From Hyperoplus lanceolatus (Eukaryota; Chordata; Actinopteri; Uranoscopiformes; Ammodytidae), in the NCBI GenBank assembly GCA_026929865.2, contig CM049418.1, forward strand, positions 11,044,001 through 11,108,000: 64,000 nt of DNA. Reading direction: 5' to 3'. The notes beneath the pieces were generated by a model, which was given only the letters and a program-made list of their open reading frames with translations, was not told the DNA's origin and did not search any database. The translations under genes and the position numbers were made by a program. Within the stretch, counting starts at the first letter, position 1. The number at the start of each line of letters is the position of its first letter. This document shows positions 37,771-51,420 of this stretch, piece by piece.

Positions 37771-39077
37771 AAAATGTGTGAATGTTTTTTTGTGTGCCGC
37801 TATCTGTCAGTGTCTGCATGTATAAAGCTCCCATGGGGGTCAGTGTTTTCGGTCGGCACTTCCACACTCTCCTGGGAGACATTTACATTATTAGAATTCA
37901 CGTCACCCTGTGTCATGGAAGCACATTAATTAGGCACCATGATTCTCAATACTTGGTTCATATGAAGCTGTACTACAACACTCCAGAATTACCCTGATAG
38001 ATTCACAACGGCTTCCAATATAAAAGGCGTCACTTCTGATCACCGAAAAATAAATGAGTCTTTTCATGTTCGAGGTCCCAGTCAATCTGGTTTTCAATGC
38101 ACACCTCACATCTGATGCCTCAGTAATTCTCCCCCGGCTGCCCACCCCGCGCCGTACTGTGGTTTTGTATATTCATGTGTGTACCTTCCTATCTTAATCC
38201 TAGCTATTACTCGCATGGCTGGTCATGTCAAGGGGAGATTTGCTCACTCACAGTGAATGGGCCAATATTGACAGCACGCCCACCGCATCAGCGATCAGTG
38301 TTAGGGCTTAGTGCACACCAGATTCACAGGTTTTCCAAGCCGAATTCAATGAGGAGGGGAGGGACATTGGTGTGTTGGAGAAACAATCCTCACGGACAAT
38401 CTATGCAAATGCTAAATGTTGCTCTTAGTGTGTCAAGAGTTGTGATTTAACGCTGGGTGGTGTTGCCATAGTGAAGTCAATGTCCAACTGCTTTTAATAA
38501 TAGGACTCAGTTTGCATGGCAGTAGATCTAGAGGCCTAGTATTTTCAATGCATATTTCATTTAAAAGGTAACGACAATAGCCACTAAACACCTGTGTGTT
38601 GTTTGCCTATAAAAGCTAAAAGGAGATGTGATTGCAGTGTGGGCACTTTTCTATTGAATTCTCATTGATTTAGTTTAAGTTCCCAGCAACTGTCCCACTT
38701 GGTTTTGTGGACGTGCACACACATCTGCTCGATTCTATTGATGCAAAACAGACCCAGAATCAGTCCAGGTCTCGACACTGGCACAAGTGGGTTATGGAGT
38801 ATAAGCCAAAATCCATTTAAAGATTCTTGATTTCGCAAGCCACGTATGAGCCTTAACACTGGCTTTAACATGGTTCTTCTGCACCAGAACATGGCAATAG
38901 TGCATGGCAATAGTCAGCCACAGTTGGCCTGACACATTCTACAATCTAGATTTATGAGTTATCTAATGCTTTAATATTCCCTCTTCCAACAAAATGGGAA
39001 GCTCGCACAAACGTAACCGTTAAAAGGTTGTATACGGCCAAACTCAGACCCAGGAGTGTATGGGTGCATGTAGCTTG

Positions 39078-39079
<2 letters not shown>

Positions 39080-39156
<77 letters not shown>
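39080..39156. repeat. (GT)n(GA)n compound microsatellite
   Basis: About 25 GT then 13 GA units. Confidence 0.97.
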
Positions 39157-39242
39157 CATGGTCTGCAGCCAGGTGTTTGACTTCTCCTCTGACATGCTAC
39201 AAATGCATTTACTTTACCAGAAGAAATCTTAAAAACATTATG

Positions 39243-39283
39243 AATGGAGTCAGCGATTCTGGAGAATGCTTGTTGTCAAATCA
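39243..39283 (+). repeat. Dispersed repeat core GGAGTC..GATTCTGGAGAATGC, copy 2
   Basis: ATGGAGTCAGCGATTCTGGAGAATGC then TTGTTGTCAAATCA, shared with the 63738 copy beyond the core. Confidence 0.6.
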
Positions 39284-42200
39284 TTTTTTTGTCAAAATTC
39301 ATGGATACAGTTATCTCTTCATGTCATGATCCGCTACCTGTCTGTACTGTGTGCTCGGTGCTATGGCAGCGTTTGAAACATAAAACATCTTTAATTATGT
39401 CCTGGTGAATGGTGGGTAACATCTGCTTAGTCCAGGACCCTTTACTAGACCAATTCCCACTTTTTTTAAAAAGTGAGAATAGGGGATATGCTTGTGGGTT
39501 GATAACGTTCGTCATAGATTTTCAGCTTAGCGCTCTGTCACGTCTTGACCCCTGCACTTCAATAGAGTTCAGTTGAGCCGCAGTCCACACTGGCCACTGT
39601 GGACAGCTGTGAGGGGTTAACCAGGGCGAGGTCACTTCAAGGATAAACACACAGGGTCAACTGTCCTTAGCTGGCTCCTTGTAGCCTTAATCCTCTTTGC
39701 TGAAGTGTCATTGAGCAAGACAAACCCTTTCCCCGATTGCTAACACCTGTGACCCAGGAGTGATGTAGAAGGTATTCCCCTGATGAATGGGTTTTTGTCC
39801 TTGTGTGACTCACTTCTCTCTGAGTTTGATTTCTGTTCAGTAAATGTTTTAATTCCCTGGAAAGCTGGTTTAAAAGAGTAAAAATCAATATATTATATCA
39901 AAGTTTGGTGTCTCAATAAGCTTTAACAAAAATATGATCGCGAATAAATGTTCAAATGTTCATACCACCTGAAAGGACTGTGTGGGCATGGCTGTATCAA
40001 ACTGTCTCCATGCCAACAACAGTCTTTGTTTTTATAGAGCGTTCTTTGCAGAGCACTGCAGTGATTGGTTCAAAAATACTTATTGTGTCATAAGAACCGA
40101 CCTTAATTTCTTTGAAGTTAATCAAACTTACAAGACAATCTATTTCATTTGGATTGATACATATGCTTTACTCTTTTCATATGCTTTACTATCATGCAAC
40201 TAACTCCCCAAATGACATTATCGTTTTGTGGATTGTACAGGGGGCTTTAAGTTTATTTGAACTCAGTTTACTTTTGCAGTTGAACTCAATCCAATAGGGT
40301 AAAAGGAGGGACAACTCTCAGTGGCGTTTATCAAACAGCACAGCAGCGTCTGGCACAGCAGCTGGCTCAAACCCCACCTGATCTCTCCCGTACGGAGGTC
40401 AAAAGTTGAGGAGAAGCCGACTCCTCTTTCATGCGGTGAACCGAACCGGGGAGAGCGTCTTGGGTGCATTTTCCAGAGGCGTGTCATCACTTCAAAAGGT
40501 GTTAGTGAGAACGATTTGAAGTTGAATTTTTTTTTTAAAAAGCAGCTGCTTCCCTGACTGGTTTCATGGTTGTCGCTGTCGCACTTGTTTTTTTTGTTGT
40601 TGCTTAAATGAAATGATTGAGTCCTTGGCCCCTGCAAGGCCTTATCCAAGGAGATAAAAAAGGGAAAGAAAACTGCCTGACATCGTTACTGCTGACATTA
40701 GCAGGTGACAGCCATGCACTGCAGGTTCAAAGCGTTTTAGCTATGTAAACAGATGAGACGGTAGAAAGTCAGGGAGAGGAGGGGGGGAAGCAAAGAGCAA
40801 AGTAAAAGTTTGCTCAGAGAGGATTTTTTAGGATTCTTTGGAATTTTACATTCACACAATGTTTGAAATTGTGCCTATACTGTATGTATCAAAGCTTTTC
40901 CAGCTTCAGAGGAGCGCTTATAAAGGAGTATCACCCATTTACTGCTATGTTGCAACGCTGTATCTTAAAGCTCTGGATAGAGAGATCAATACTGTATATT
41001 AAAAAAAAAAAGAGGCTGCATGTAATGTTGCATTTCCTCTGTGCTTCTCGTATCTCCCCGAGTGCAGAGGCCGTGTAGCCGGATACTTTAAATTCTTTAA
41101 GTCGATTGATTCTGGGGGCTGCAGGTCGCAGAGTCCGGCGTTTTGGCAAACAGAGCACACACTGATCTCGGGTCGGGCGGTTAAAAAAAAGAAGAAAAAA
41201 AAGAGGTAAAGCCAATGCCTCTGAGTTGGAGCGTGAAGTGCTTTAAATAGTCCTATTCATGGTGGAAATGTAATGGTGGTTGATTTGATTTGCGGGGCAG
41301 AACAACAACAAGTGAGATTGGGGAGAGCGGAGAGGCCATATGATAGTCATATGATGGCGAGGGTGCGTTGGAATTATAACCCTTTAGCTGTTTTGCAGGC
41401 GGTGAATACTATGTCTCTTTTGTGCTAAGAGCGGGGGAGGGGGATGAATGATGCATTTTGGGTGTTTTGGTGGGGGAAAAGGATGTTTTTCTCCAACAGG
41501 ATGGACACAAAGGGCCCAAAGTGTGTGTTTGTCTTCTTGCTTGGGGCCCATTCCAGCGACCGCATGATTAATTTCAGCACCTGTCGTCCTGTGAGCAAAC
41601 TGTTTTGATGTCTCACTCGAATAACGAGGAAGGCATCACGCTCACACACTGAGGCCATGGATTCGTTATGGGTCTTTTTTTCCATTTCGGGTTTGATCCA
41701 GCATCGGGCGTACAAACAGTAAACAAACCCCTTGTTCTAAAGAGTGGGGCGTCTATTCGTTTAGCAGGAAAACGCTCTCCCCATTAGTGTTAGAAATTGC
41801 TGTCGGAAATAGAGGCAGTCCACATTAACAACCTCGTCCTCTGTGCATAATGCTCCCGGGCGCCAGCGTGCCTTGTCATTACGGCCATTCCGGCTCCATT
41901 ATTTCAACACCAAATCACTAAATCCAAACCCCTTTTCTTCTCCATATTTGTCCGCCCTCCCCCCCACCACCACCACCCCGGCCCCCTTCCCGTTTGCCTC
42001 AGTACAGCGAGGGCTCGCGCTTCAAAAAAACTTCCCCGAAATGAGCTTGCTTTGCCAGGCCGGCAGCTAGCCAGACCAATCATCCATCCGCAATAATAGA
42101 AATCTTGTGGCTGATGATAGACTGAGGCAATCACTGGGCAGGCTGAGTGGGCTCTTCAGTCTGGCCTCTCCACTCTGCTGCTGGTTGATAGCAGCGGAGG

Positions 42201-43559
42201 ACCGGGGAGGCATGGCAAGCGGGATGTAGTAGGTATAGGTCTATGAGAGCCCGGCTGGCTGGCTGGCATACTGCATGGATACACATGGAGGTTAAAGAGT
42301 ACAGAGAAAAACAAAAGAAAAAACATTCATTAAATAATAGGGAAAAGGTGAGTAGTACTCAACTCTGATATGTAAGGTAGCTTTGACTAGTTTCTACTGA
42401 ATGATGTTATAGAACATAATACTTTGATAAAGAACACAAAACATTGTGCCAGTTTTATGTTAAAACAGCAAAACATATTTTGTTTTCCCGCATAGCTCTA
42501 CCATTCATGTTTGGAATGTGGTTAACTCTAATGTTTCATATGCAACCAAAAAGAAACACTTCAACCGTGTTAATCAACCTCCTCCAATTGCCTATTCCTG
42601 AGTATAGCTGTACGGGTGTGATAGCCCTCCAAACGGGGCCCTGGCTTCTTTAGATTGGACCAGCCATCTTCTCTTTCATCCCCCCTCATTATTTCTCTCT
42701 CAACCCTCCTGCTTCTCCACGCCCCAGGCACCTCTGTTCCTCAATCATCCCTGCTAGCTCTCCACACCTCCGCTTCCACCCTCCATCCATCCCTCCATCC
42801 ATCACCCATCCCTCCATCCTCCCTCCACCTCTCCAATGGCGTTCATCTGCATGGAGAGTGTCTCGCTCTGCCCGGGCAAATTGGCTCTAATTAGAGTCAT
42901 TCAGAAGGGGTTAATCAAGGATGACTTACGCAGATTATGACTGGTGGTGGTGGTGAGGGGGGGGGATCAGTTGCAACAGACAGCAGCCCGAGTGCCACAC
43001 CACATGGGCAGGCACGGATCTCTCTCTCTCTCTCTCTCCTCCCCCAAAACGCCACCCGGGATTTGGCAGTGATAAATGTGTTCAAACCAACTCCAAGAAT
43101 GTTTTAGGACATGGTGCTCCCAAATAACATCCACCCACTGCTCAACTGAGAGTCTGAAGCGCTTTTCTTTTACCTGGCTAGAAGTAAATACGTGAGGACA
43201 ATATCTTAAAATGTAATCATCAATGTTGGTTGGAAATATGTGCAATGCTTCAGCAGCATGGTTTTAATCCTCCCCTAATATAGCACACCTGTTAAATGGA
43301 GAAAAAAAGTCACGTTTCCACCCAGATATTTGTTTGCAAATGAGGTGGGTGTGTGAACATCTGGTATTGGCAGCTGGGCAGTTCTCCAAGAAAGTGAGAT
43401 GCTATGAATCTGAAGTTTTAGTGGCTGACGATTTCTTTATAGAGCTTGGAAAATTAAGAACATCTAATTAAGATGTGTTTTGGACTTTAAGGTTCCATCT
43501 TGCCTTCATCTTTTCTTGGACTCTCCAGAAATACCCAGGTTGGAAACCACTGCTTTAAA

Positions 43560-43720
43560 GAAATGTACTTGAGACTTAGAACAAAGCAACAATTCTCCCT
43601 TTAATGTTGATTTCTTTAACATTATTTTTCTTTATCTGTACTTGTTTCTTCCCTTGTGCTTCTGCAACAACCAACCTTCCCTATCGGGGGATAAATGAAG
43701 GACTATCCTACCTTATCTTA
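43560..43720 (+). mobile_element. LINE 3' end remnant (Rex1/L2-like)
   Basis: The stretch ends CCCTATCGGGGGATAAATGAAGGACTATCCTACCTTATCTTA. That resembles the common fish LINE terminus (TTCCCC...GGGATAAATAAAGGATTATC followed by TTATC repeats). There is no coding part. The left boundary is a guess. Confidence 0.45.
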
Positions 43721-44090
43721 AAGCCTGAATGGCCAAACCCCCCTCTCTCTTTGGAGTAGTAACGTAAACATGAGAGCATCCTTTGCTTTCAAAGAGCCTA
43801 AAGATTTTCATCCAAAAGACAAGACTTAGCATACGATAACGTGGTACTAGCAACACTCAACTGAAAGTGCTGTTTTCATTGCAGGCCTATATGAACATTT
43901 CCAGCCGACGTATTTGCAAGCGTTGCTGTTAACACTCTTTATGCCAGCGTATAGAATACACAATGCAATATCGCAAGTCTCTTTACTGCCTTTCCCTGTT
44001 CGTATATAAAGAGGCCTGTGGTAATTATTAAGGAGGGGCCGTACTGTACTGAGACTCCTCCGGGACTGGGAACATTATGGCCACTCCTCA

Positions 44091-44091
<1 letters not shown>

Positions 44092-44121
<30 letters not shown>
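44092..44121. repeat. (CA)n microsatellite
   Basis: About 15 units. Confidence 0.95.
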
Positions 44122-44123
<2 letters not shown>

Positions 44124-46817
44124 GACAGAGAGTAATGGCCCAACCCCTGGTGGTAATGGCTTCTTGTGCGCGTGGTGGCATACATGCATTCATTTGAGCA
44201 TGCTCTCCAACCAAGTCTATTTGATGTGACTAGTCCATTAGATTTTCAATGGGCTCCTAAACCATAATCCTGAATACACTGAAGTTTTTTTTTTCTTTCT
44301 TTTCCTCCGATGGCCTCTTCATTGGAAACTGCCCCACAGTACAGATTGCTCCTGTCACTGCTGAAGCAGACAGATTCCCCCTCTTGTCTTCTGCATATGG
44401 GACGGGATTGTCTCGTTATGCCCCCCGTTACATTCCCCCACGGCAACATTAGCCCGGCGGCTGTAAAAAGACTATTAGGATCCAAATCATTCTGGACCAT
44501 AGACTGCCAAAGCTTAGGGGAGGTTAGCGGGGGGGTGGTGGGAGAAAAAAGATAGAACGAAAACGTAGAAAGAGATAAAGTGAGAAGGCGGTGGATTAGG
44601 TGGTGTGATTTGAGTGGGGGCTCGTTGAAGGGGCTCGTTGTCAGTTCACAGACCTGCAGTGTGTTGCTCCACATTAACTCACAAACGCAATATAGTATGT
44701 ATACACTATACACTGCACACTCTCTGCAGCGACGTCGCCGTCCTAATCCACCGCAGCCAATCAATAAACACTTGACAGGTACTGAAATACAATATAGAGA
44801 ACAGCACCAAGCCCCGCTGGTTCCTTCTGCTCCATTTAAACTGCAGCTTGACAGCTAAGGTGGGGAGCTAGGAGGGGGGGGGGATTCGGAGATGTCTCGA
44901 TTGACCCTGACACAGGTACCCCCGCAAAGGAGCAGAAAATGTGGCAAATATCTCAGTTTTATCAAGTTATTTTTGTCTTTTAATAGTAAGAGTCTGGCAG
45001 GTCTAACTGAAGAGTTGTTTCTTGAAGACGGTGGCATTATATTGTATTTCAGTGTGTGTTTTTTATTGGCGGGTGAACTGGCAATCATTTTTATATATCA
45101 AAGTTTGACTGTTTGAATTTACCACACCATCAGCTCTGAATGACAATGAATTGTGTAAGCGCAACAGGCTGTGCCATCTGACCTGTAGGCATTTTGACTT
45201 CAGCTCATGTGTTCAAAGTGTGATGTGTGTGCCAGCATGTAAAAAAACTGACAAATGGCTAAATAGAACTCTGGTTCAACTAATTGCTTTATTTACACTT
45301 GTGTTTTTCTCACTGTGATGTGTCAAAATGTCACCCATAAAACGGGGACTACTACATGCCCTGTCGCTCTGTAGGCTAATAATTGGGATAATTATGGAAG
45401 GTTTTGTATGAATGCATTTTGGATTGCCATGAACTGCCATGGATAAAGTTAGGCTGTTTGCTAACTTTGTAAAATGCATCTACCATACAGGTGTCGCACA
45501 AAGCAGCGAACGCCCATAGATTGAATGGAGCAACAGCAGTGGTCTTTTTGTTTCACATTTTGACTTGTACTCCGTCAACGTATAAAACGCACACATTTAT
45601 TTAACTATGGCTATGTCTATGACCCTGAATCGCCTAAAAATGGAATGCAGTTGTTTTCCAATTGTGCTTTCCAAGCACACATACAATCACGCAACACAGT
45701 GTAGGATCAGGCTTCAAATTCAAATCTGGATTTGTGCAAATAAATGATGTGTTATTTTCTATTTAAAAAGGTACTGACATGCAATAAAAGCAAATCAAGT
45801 TTGCATTAGAAATGAAATTATTTAATTGAATTGGGAAACTCTTTTTTTTCCCAAATCCATGGCACAAACAGGTCAGAATATGCCAAAATCTAGCCACAGA
45901 CACTTGTAAAAGAAAGCCTTAATTGTTTTTCCAGCATTTCTTTTCCCTCTGTCTTCCGTGGGATATGAGGATCTGGTTTGCTAATGTCCCTCTTCCATCA
46001 CCGCTCCTCTCCAAGCTGCAAAACGCTGATTGGAGCGGGGAACGCCTCATGATTGCACTCTCTCTCTCTTATTGGGAAAGCAAAAGGCGAAAAAAGAAAG
46101 AAAAAGGAAGAAGAAAATTTCTCATTTAATTCTTTCCAGCTATCTCTGCCTACCCATCTTCTAGTGTTTTGCGAGGGGGAAATTGGAAACGCCCCCTGCA
46201 AATGTGTCTGGGGTGGGGGTGGGGGAGTGGAGGAGAAGACATCCCAAACTGAAAATCGAGGTGCCATTACCCCCCCTGATGGGGGAACAGGACTGCTGTG
46301 TGTGGGGGGGGGCTGAGAAATATCCGGCCTTGCTCTCTCTCTCTCGCTCAATGATTGTCTCATCAGCGGGAGTAATTTGGGTTTGGGGTTATCACGTCAT
46401 TTCTAATGCCGGCGAGGAAGAGAGAGAGAGAGAAAGGAGTAGAGACGTAATTACTTCTCTCGGCAGACAGAGAACAGATGAAGAATAGGGGAGTAATTAA
46501 TAACTGGATGGTAGTACCGACTTGCTAGCTCCTAGCCTCCTACGAGACCGACTTTACTCACTGTGAGAAACGAGTGGGAACACACTGGCTGATGGATTCG
46601 CAACAGGCATTTTCAAAGTAACAGAAATGAGATAGCAAGAGGTAAGAGTGAGCCGGGGTAGGGGAGGAGAGGAGAGAGTGATGGAAGCAGAGGAGAGAAA
46701 GACAGAGTGAAGATGGGGCATGAAGTGGATGGATGGCTAGATTGGCCTTGGGGCTTCGGTACACCTGAGAAAAGGAGAGAGAATGGCGGACGCACAGGTG
46801 ATGCTAAAAGGCTTTAA

Positions 46818-47215
46818 CAGGGCCGTGCACAGACATTTTGGGGGGACAGGGGCTGAAGCAAAACTAAACGTAGTTAATTGTTTGTTTTTGTATGGATAAC
46901 ATAAGACGTCCCTTTTGTTTTGGCTGGTTTCATTAATCAAAACTGTGCCCACATTAATTATATAAATGTACTATTACCGAACTGGAGTTGTGGTGAAGGC
47001 ATGCCGCTTTCCATGACAAGTCAGGTCAAGTTCATTTGAGAGGGCGGGTCAGAAGTACTTCCATAATTAATGAGAATAGATTTTTCATGGATACTACTAT
47101 ACATTTCTGTCTTTATATTTGATCAAATGACAACAATGTGTCTTTTTCCTTCATATTTCTTTATATAGGGCAGCGGTTCAAGCCCCCCTTAGGGTCCTAT
47201 CTGTGCATGTGCCTG
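46818..47215. mobile_element. Possible hAT-like remnant, ~400 bp
   Basis: The left end CAGGGCCGTGCACAGACATTTTGGGGGG and the right end, read inward, CAGGCACATGCACAGATAGG...GGGGGG are similar inverted termini beginning CAGG. No matching 8-bp duplication flanks them (GGCTTTAA against CTAGGCTA), so either one end is wrong or the flanks have decayed. Confidence 0.4.
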
Positions 47216-48161
47216 CTAGGCTAGTCGAACACATGCATTAAACCGAAAGTGAAAAGTCTTTTGATAAGAGCTCGATGGAATGGGCCTTTTCTCAAGTCTA
47301 TTGGATGGCTCGTGCGGAGTAAATCAAAGAATATATTACCAAAGGATGCACTTCTCCCCCTGTCTTTACCGACTGTTTTTCATTTCCTCACCTGTGTTTG
47401 AATAATGTTCGGCTCTTCCGGCTCCCATCTCTCCGACACGCATAGATTATTCCAACAGGCAACAGGCTTTTTGCCAGGGCTTTCCCTATCTTATCTCCCC
47501 CAGTCTGAGGCAGTGTCACCACCGCCTTGACAACACATTAGCCCTGCACTCTCACTCTCAAACTTTGTCTCTTTGTTTTTCTCATGGGCGAAACCCTAAA
47601 ATGAAAGCTGACCTGCCTGCAAAAAAAGGGGGGGGGGGGGGGGTGAATTTCAGTGGGATTTTACTGAAGCCTGTCATCTCTCTCACTGAGGATGGGGAAG
47701 TCAGTTCAGCATCCCATTTTCATTCTGCACCACTTCCACCTCTCCGTCTCCCCCCTTTAATAAGATCTCGGTTGGCAGGGCGGGCGGCGGTCTGTCTGGT
47801 GTCGGGTGCCAGGGAACGGAGAGCGAAATGATCGGCGCTTGTCAAAACACAATCTAGAGGCTTAGGTGAAGTCAACGAGATGAAAGACGAAATCGAAATG
47901 GGGAGAAGAACCCTGTCTGTCCTGTCTGGGGTGTGACACACACACACACACACACTTGCAGCGATACTTATCTAGCGAGAAGTGTCACAAATACAAACTG
48001 ATGGCTATCTATCTACCTGTCATACAATCGCATGCATCCGTGCAATAAAGAATGCATGCCGAGTGGACATACACATCCATTTAGCACATATGAGAACACG
48101 TGCACACATGATGGTTATCATCCACACAGAGGCACAAACAGAAAAGCTGATAGCGATCCCA

Positions 48162-48162
<1 letters not shown>

Positions 48163-48201
<39 letters not shown>
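48163..48201. repeat. (CA)n microsatellite
   Basis: About 19 units. Confidence 0.95.
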
Positions 48202-48203
<2 letters not shown>

Positions 48204-48680
48204 GGACCGTTTTCCCCAGGAGCTGAGTGACTCTTCTCCACTAGCCTGGGCGTTAGGAGACTAGCTCTCTTAATATTAAAAGACAATGCGTAAAGGGCTA
48301 ATTGAGAAACCGGCGCTGATAAAAAGCCCTGGTGGCACAAAAGAAGAGCTGAAAGAAGCGAAAGGTAAATGAGTTGGAGCGGGTTGGAGAGGCTCACATT
48401 GTTTGCAGGGCCGCTACCAATCAATCACACTCATCAGGGCTCCCGGAGAGGCTTTATTAACAATTCAGGAAGCGGTTTTGACCATTAGCTGATTCCTGCC
48501 TCTGTCGCTATATACGAGTCTGTCTGTGTCTCTATTTCAACGTCCATTTCTCCCTAACTGGCTATTTGCTTCCCCCCTGCACACGCTGCAGTCTCTAGCA
48601 TCCGTCACTGTCGGCCAATCGGAAGGCTTTCTGTCGATCGGGGATATACCCTAAATAGGAGATGGGAAAGTTTGTGATTT

Positions 48681-48714
48681 TTTTGTATATCATACTCATG
48701 TATGATATACAAAA
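48681..48714. repeat. Perfect 15-bp inverted repeat with 4-base loop
   Basis: TTTTGTATATCATAC, loop TCAT, then the exact reverse complement GTATGATATACAAAA. It would form a hairpin or cruciform. Confidence 0.95.
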
Positions 48715-51226
48715 TGTTATATTGTCATGTATGGTTAGTCTAAACATAAAGAAATGTTCTCTGGATATCACTTCATCCACCTTTAATTACCAACGCTCAT
48801 CTATCGGCACTACACCAACTGATATTCAGCTTTTCCGCGACAAGATTCAGGACAACAATTACAGAGCAGTCGCTGGCAATGAAATTCTCCAGTCTTAGAC
48901 AAGTTCAATACTCGACTTTCTTATAGTTCTTTGTAGGAATATATTAGAGAAAAGAGGGGGTTTCGGAACGATCAAGTTGCGTTCTAGATTTTTGGCTTTC
49001 TATCTAGCCATGGTTTTCCTATGGGTCACAATGATGACGCCAGGGGGGGGGGGGGTGCTAGGCAATTTGTGATGCAGCTGCACTCTATCAGGTGGGAGGA
49101 GGCAGGCCTGTGTTTGTCTCCTCCTCCTGCTGTCCACAACACCTGTGGAAAACAGCTGGCTGGGTAGCAGGGTGCTGTACATACAGGCAGAGAGAGGGGG
49201 AGGGGGGGCTAGGGAAACCACTGGGAGCTATGGGGATTGTTTCACACCATGACAATAGTCAGAGGCACAGCATGCCTCCCCCCCCCACCCCCACACACAC
49301 TGGTGATGCAACTGCCCACATGGGACACAGAGACAGGGAGGGAGGGGAAGGTGTTTGCATGTTTTTTTCTCTGTCAATGTGTGTTAGCCTGCACCGAAAT
49401 ACATCCATGTGTGTGCTGTTAATATCCATGTGTGTGCTGTCATATCTGCAGATAAAAAAAAGATGGATGTCATGTTTTCTTTTAATGAAATAAGATGCAT
49501 GACAGAAAGGACACTGTCTGTAAAATTGCAAACGTCGTCAACAGTGTCTGTAGCTAAAGCATTTTTCCGTTTTGTTTTCCCAAATGTGATTCTCAGACGT
49601 GTAATCAGCAGCTAATTTTGTGGTCGTCCCCTTCATTTTCCATTAGCCCAAACATTACCCTGAGCTGTCGACGTTGCACATAGCGACATTGTTTGCCATA
49701 CCCGGCGGTGATCAGTGTCTTTGTAACAGCAGGGACATAACGTCCGGGTGAGTGGGAGTTCATAATAACCTGCGCACAAAAATGGTTTGAACCGATGCTG
49801 AAGAAAAACCTAGAGAACGACATAGCGTGATAAATACAGCTTTAACCTTTTGCTCTCTCGTTTCCATGTGTATGTGCAAATAACTACCCAGAATAATTCA
49901 GCCACCACAAACAAGCCTTCAGTGTCTGATGTGATATCGCTATAGCTCGCCCCGGCACCATTAGACTGCAGATTTAGCAATTGATTTCAGTGGAGCCGGC
50001 CGGCACTTACCGACAACATGAGCCCAAAGCTGGTCTGTTTGGCAGGTAAATCAAAGGGCTGTGGCTTGTTATCAGGTTTCATACGCAGCGTGTAGGGATC
50101 AGGGCCGATGTAATGTAATAAAAACAGGTGCTCAGTGGGAGAGCTGTGATGGTATTACCACTGGTGCGCTGGGTCACGCACAAGCCTCACGGGCCCAGAC
50201 GCATAACTTACATGTATGCATGTGGTTATATAGACGCCGGTGTTGTGCAGAGTTCAGCACGCCTGCCGAGAAATGCATGCACCTTAGCTGTAGTAAGGGA
50301 TACTAGCACACATTTTAGTGATTATTAAGGCAAAATTAGGTTTGAAAACTATATTATCTTCTTTGTCGAGTTCATCGATTCAATGATAATACGTTTGTTT
50401 TTTGTTAGATTTTTAAATGTGGGACAATGAATGTTTGGTGTCAAACTCACTTGGTCAAAGTGGATTAAATAAAGAAGGCTATATGATTTTAAGACCATTA
50501 TTTCATTTATGAAATTCACACTAGGGAGCCAAAACTACTCAAAGTATGTGAAGTGTGAGTGTGAATGCATTTTTTGTTAAAGGAGTAGCGTATTTATAAA
50601 AGGTGCATGCAATTCTTTGCTGGCATGCAGAGACAGGCAGGGCCCACATAAACATACAGACGCTGCATTTAAATGCTAGCCTATCACACGCAGCGGGAAA
50701 GTCGACAACGTGCTTTTTTTTCATGAAGATTTTTTTAGGAAATTCTGGAAACAATCAGGGCTGCTCTTAGCTATAGCACACACCGTATTGCTGAAGAAGT
50801 GTTGCTCAATCGCCCCCTTTCGCATGCCTGACACGACAAATCCCCCCACGGCCGGAAATCCAATCCCCCCCCATCTCTGTGTGATCGGGGAGGGAGCGTG
50901 ACGGATGGCTTGTAAGCATCCCACCATGTTTCATCAAGCTTTCTTCCTCTCTTTGTCAGGGGGGGCCCAGAGACTGAAGACTACCATGCAGCGTCTCACC
51001 TTAGGGAGGACCGCTGTGTTCAATAATTCAGTGGCTGTTGCTCCAGTCCTGTGGAGAGAGCGCTCATCAGTGACCGATGAACATCCCTCAGTGGGCCACA
51101 AGGCTCCATCCTGGATTGTATTTATATATATAAAGCATACCATAGTGGACAGTAAATTAAACCAATTAATAAAGTTTTACAATTTATTTGAGTTTTTTCT
51201 TTAAAAAATAAAAAGGACGGTATTCC

Positions 51227-51420
51227 CTTTAAAGGTCACATCCTGTGCTAATTTTCAGGTTCACAATGGTCATTTGGGTTTTTACTTGAAACAGTTTAAG
51301 GTGTAAAAAAAACCTTTATATTGCCCACAGTGCCTTTGCTGAATCACTCCTCTCACCTCAACCTCAGCACAGGTCTAATCAGCCAAACTGGAGACACCTG
51401 TGTGCAGGGCAGCTCTGACT
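51227..51420. repeat. Dispersed MITE-like repeat (TTAAAGGTCACAT...)
   Basis: TTTAAAGGTCACATCCTGTGCTAATTTTCAGGTTCACAATGG with GGGTTTTTACTTGAAAC resembles an interspersed fish element that normally begins TTAAAGGTCCCATATTGTGC (memory). The right end is diverged and unplaced. Confidence 0.5.
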
